64,000 bases of DNA from Burkholderia anthina. Its GTDB lineage: Bacteria > Pseudomonadota > Gammaproteobacteria > Burkholderiales > Burkholderiaceae. The position numbers and the translations under genes were made by a program. Each line of letters opens with the position of its first letter. Position 1 is the stretch's first letter. The stretch is from contig NZ_CM003768.1 in assembly GCF_001547525.1 (NCBI RefSeq), positions 496,001 through 560,000 of the forward strand. Direction: 5' to 3'. Of the stretch, positions 61,504-64,000 are shown one piece after another. The notes below the pieces were generated by a model. That model worked only from the letters and a program-made list of their open reading frames with translations. It had not been told where the DNA came from and made no database searches.

Positions 61504-64000
61504 TGCGTATCGTTGTTGACATGCAAGGGGCGCAAAGCCTCAATTCGCGCAATCGCGGCGTGGGTCGTTACACCGAGTCCATCGTCAAGGCGATGATCCG
61601 GAATCGCGGCGACCACGAAATCGTACTTGCACTGAATGGCGCGTTCGAGGAGTCCGCGCGGGTCCTGCGCGAGCAGTTCGAGGCATTGCTCCCGGCGGAG
61701 AACATTCACGTCTGGTATGCAGCGGCGCCCGTCGCGCATGCGGATAAAGCCAATGCCTGGCGTCGCCGCGCCAGCGAATTGACCTATGAAGCCTTTCTGA
61801 CGAGCCTGAAGCCTGACTTCATTTATATCGCCAGCTTTTTCGAAGGCTTCGGCGATGATTCGATCACCAGCATTCACGCGCTTCAGACGAACGTCCCGGT
61901 CGCGGTTACGCTGTACGACCTGATTCCATACCTCTATGCCAAGCCTTATCTGGAGAATCCTCTTTTCAAGGATTGGTACCTCGAGAAAATTGAACATCTT
62001 CGACGCGCGGATCTGTGGTTGGCCATTTCCGAATCGTCTCGCTCGGAAGGGATCGAACATCTGAATTTCTCGCCCGAGTGGTCGGTCAACATGTCCGCCG
62101 ATGTCGACGCATGGTTCCGTCCCGAGCAGATTTCTGCCGAGCGCGAAACTGCGTTGCGAAGCAAATACGGGCTGACGAAACCGTTCGTGCTCTATACGGG
62201 GGGTATCGATCACCGCAAGAACGTCGAAGGCATGATCCGCGCGTTCGCATTGCTGCCGTCCGAGTTGAGGAAGTCGCACCAGTTGGCGATCGTTTGTTCG
62301 ATTCAACCGGCTAGCCGTGATGCATTGACGCGCCTGGCCCGGCAAGTCGGCCTGGACGCGGCTGATGTCGTATGCACGGGCTTTGTGCCCGACGAGGATT
62401 TGCTGTCGCTCTACAATCTGTGCCGCTTGTTCGTCTTTCCTTCGTGGCATGAAGGTTTCGGTTTGCCGGTGCTGGAGGCGATGCGTTGCGGCGCGCCCGT
62501 CATCGGCGCGAATACGTCGAGCGTTCCCGAGGTGATTGGCTGGGAGGAAGCGCTGTTCGATCCCAAATCCGACGACGCGATTGCGCAGCACATGCAGCGT
62601 GGCCTGACGGACGAGGGTTATCGTCAGGCACTGATCGAACACGGGATGCGTCAGGCGGGCAAGTTCTCGTGGGATCGCAGCGGGCGGTGTGCGCTCGATG
62701 CAATCGAGCGGCGGCGTCGGGCTTGGCTCGCCGAAACGCGCGAGCCGGAAGTCCAGTCGAAACGGCCCAAACTGGCCTACGTGTCGCCGATGCCGCCGGC
62801 CCGCACCGGGATCGCTGACTACAGCGCCGAATTGCTGCCGGAACTGGCGCGCTTTTACGATATCGACGTCATCGTCGATGCGCAGGCAGCGCGTGAAATA
62901 CGGCTCGACCAGTTCGCGCCCGTCTCGGTCAAAACGCCGGCGTGGCTGCGCAAACATGCGGCTTCGTACGATCGGGTGCTCTATCATTTCGGCAACTCGT
63001 CATTCCACGAGTACATGTTTTCGCTGCTGGAAGCCGTGCCGGGAGTCGTTGTTCTGCACGATTTCTTTCTCTCGGGCGTGCTTGCGCACATGGCCATTCA
63101 CGGGAACCGTTCCGACGCTTGGTCCAAGGCACTGTATGACGCGCACGGGTACGTTGGCCTGCGGGCACGACATCTGAGCGCGGATATTGCGGACGCTGTG
63201 TGGGAGTACCCGTGCAGCTTGGGCGTGGTCCAGAAGAGCCTCGGCGTGATCGTCCATTCTCCCAATTCACTGCGGCTCGCCCGTCGCTGGTACGGCGGGG
63301 ACGTGGCAGACTGGACCGTCATTCCTCACATGCGCGATGCGCGTATCGCGTCGCATGGCGAGGATGCCCGCGACGCGCTGGGGATCGGCAAGGACGATTT
63401 CGTGGTGTGCGCGTTCGGCGGCCTCGGGCCGTCCAAGTTGAATCACCGGCTGCTTGATGCGTGGGGCCGGTCGACCCTCGCGCGCGATCGGGCCTGTCAT
63501 CTGATATTCGTCGGGGAAAATCAGCCGACCGAGTATGGCGAGAAACTCGCGCGCACCATTCGGCAAATGGGGGATCGGGTCCGCATCACCGGTTGGGCCG
63601 ATGCGCAGATGTTCCGGCGGTATCTGGCGGCAGTCGATGTCGGCGTGCAGTTGCGTACGCTGTCTCGCGGCGAGACGTCCGGGACGGTGCTGGACTGCAT
63701 GAATTACGGCAAGGCGACGATCGTCAATGCCAACGGAAGCATGGCAGACCTGGATCGCGAGGCGGTATGGATGTTGCCCGACGAGTTTTCCGACGAGCAA
63801 CTGGTCGAGGCGCTGGAAACGCTGCGCTCGGATCCGGCACGCCGGCAACGGATAGGCGCACGCGCGCGGGACATCATCGTCAACGCTCATGCGCCCGACG
63901 TTTGTGCACAACAGTATCGCGATGCCGTCGAGCGGTTCTATCTTCACGCGAACGCGAATCCGGTCGTATTGTCTCGCGCAATCGCGGTTCGCGCCGGTCA
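61503..64000 (+). CDS. Two-domain GT4 glycosyltransferase (3' end cut off)
   Basis: At least 832 residues; the frame runs off the window. The first GT4 domain (residues 1-400) opens MRIVVDMQGAQSLNSRNRGV with GRYTESIVKAM, and has FVLYTGGIDHRKNVEGMIRA and FPSWHEGFGLPVLEAMRCGA (catalytic EX7E). The second begins near residue 420 with LAYVSPMPPARTGIADYSAE and continues VCAFGGLGPSKLNHRLLDAW with VGVQLRTLSRGETSGTVLDC. Double glycosyltransferases of this kind (WbdA-, WsaE-like) polymerise mannans or rhamnans. It starts on the last base of the methyltransferase stop codon, so synthesis and methylation are probably linked. Confidence 0.88.
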   Translation, partial: MRIVVDMQGAQSLNSRNRGVGRYTESIVKAMIRNRGDHEIVLALNGAFEESARVLREQFEALLPAENIHVWYAAAPVAHADKANAWRRRASELTYEAFLTSLKPDFIYIASFFEGFGDDSITSIHALQTNVPVAVTLYDLIPYLYAKPYLENPLFKDWYLEKIEHLRRADLWLAISESSRSEGIEHLNFSPEWSVNMSADVDAWFRPEQISAERETALRSKYGLTKPFVLYTGGIDHRKNVEGMIRAFALLPSELRKSHQLAIVCSIQPASRDALTRLARQVGLDAADVVCTGFVPDEDLLSLYNLCRLFVFPSWHEGFGLPVLEAMRCGAPVIGANTSSVPEVIGWEEALFDPKSDDAIAQHMQRGLTDEGYRQALIEHGMRQAGKFSWDRSGRCALDAIERRRRAWLAETREPEVQSKRPKLAYVSPMPPARTGIADYSAELLPELARFYDIDVIVDAQAAREIRLDQFAPVSVKTPAWLRKHAASYDRVLYHFGNSSFHEYMFSLLEAVPGVVVLHDFFLSGVLAHMAIHGNRSDAWSKALYDAHGYVGLRARHLSADIADAVWEYPCSLGVVQKSLGVIVHSPNSLRLARRWYGGDVADWTVIPHMRDARIASHGEDARDALGIGKDDFVVCAFGGLGPSKLNHRLLDAWGRSTLARDRACHLIFVGENQPTEYGEKLARTIRQMGDRVRITGWADAQMFRRYLAAVDVGVQLRTLSRGETSGTVLDCMNYGKATIVNANGSMADLDREAVWMLPDEFSDEQLVEALETLRSDPARRQRIGARARDIIVNAHAPDVCAQQYRDAVERFYLHANANPVVLSRAIAVRAG

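Overview
The window looks like chromosome 1 of a Burkholderia cepacia complex species or close relative (Betaproteobacteria). This is inferred from the very high GC content with strong G/C third-codon bias, and from the linked order groES-groEL, thiD, rubredoxin, yqgE-ruvX-pyrR-pyrB-pyrC', plsC, apaH, then an O-antigen cluster. No rRNA, tRNA, insertion sequence or CRISPR array was found.

Layout. 1-7.5 kb: a cut-off LysR regulator, a PLP aminotransferase, an AraC regulator divergent from an EamA exporter with a clear inverted-repeat operator between them, a two-gene module ending in a RES-domain protein (NAD-degrading toxin family), and an MFS transporter. 7.9-13.1 kb: xanthine dehydrogenase genes xdhA-xdhB followed by an xdhC lacking its N-terminal domain. 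13.2-23.2 kb: LysR, a DsbA-type isomerase, a TAXI solute-binding protein, a BON protein, a 3-hydroxybutyrate-oligomer hydrolase, TauE, a DHA2 exporter and a FrnE-like protein. 23.3-27.6 kb: a D-amino-acid catabolic island resembling dauBAR (YheO-type regulator, ornithine-cyclodeaminase homologue, periplasmic binding protein, FAD oxidoreductase) around a palindrome-rich control region. 28.1-30.3 kb: a secreted Gly/Ala repeat protein. 30.7-34.0 kb: an ECF sigma / anti-sigma operon with a cupredoxin and a LolA-like protein. 34.2-45.1 kb: housekeeping genes, with groESL under a perfect CIRCE element and a pyrimidine operon whose dihydroorotase copy has lost its metal ligands.

45.6-64.0 kb is the O-antigen / surface-polysaccharide cluster. 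An ABC exporter (wzm-wzt, plus strand) is followed by a tightly overlapping minus-strand operon (FkbM methyltransferase, perosamine N-acetyltransferase-like protein, perosamine synthase-like aminotransferase, three GT4 glycosyltransferases). A plus-strand block follows: rmlBACD for dTDP-L-rhamnose, manC for GDP-mannose, a coiled-coil methyltransferase and a two-domain glycosyltransferase that runs off the end. The gene set predicts a polymer containing rhamnose and (N-acetyl)perosamine or mannose, made in the cytoplasm and exported by Wzm/Wzt. GDP-mannose 4,6-dehydratase, needed for perosamine, is not in the window.

The most unusual signal is a duplicated promoter-leader module, one copy ahead of wzm and one ahead of rmlB. 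Its upstream block keeps an identical distance to TATAAT in both copies, and about 62 bp further down lies an RNA hairpin with the same stem (7 bp or 8 bp). It suggests co-regulation of the two plus-strand transcripts, possibly by an elongation or antitermination factor.
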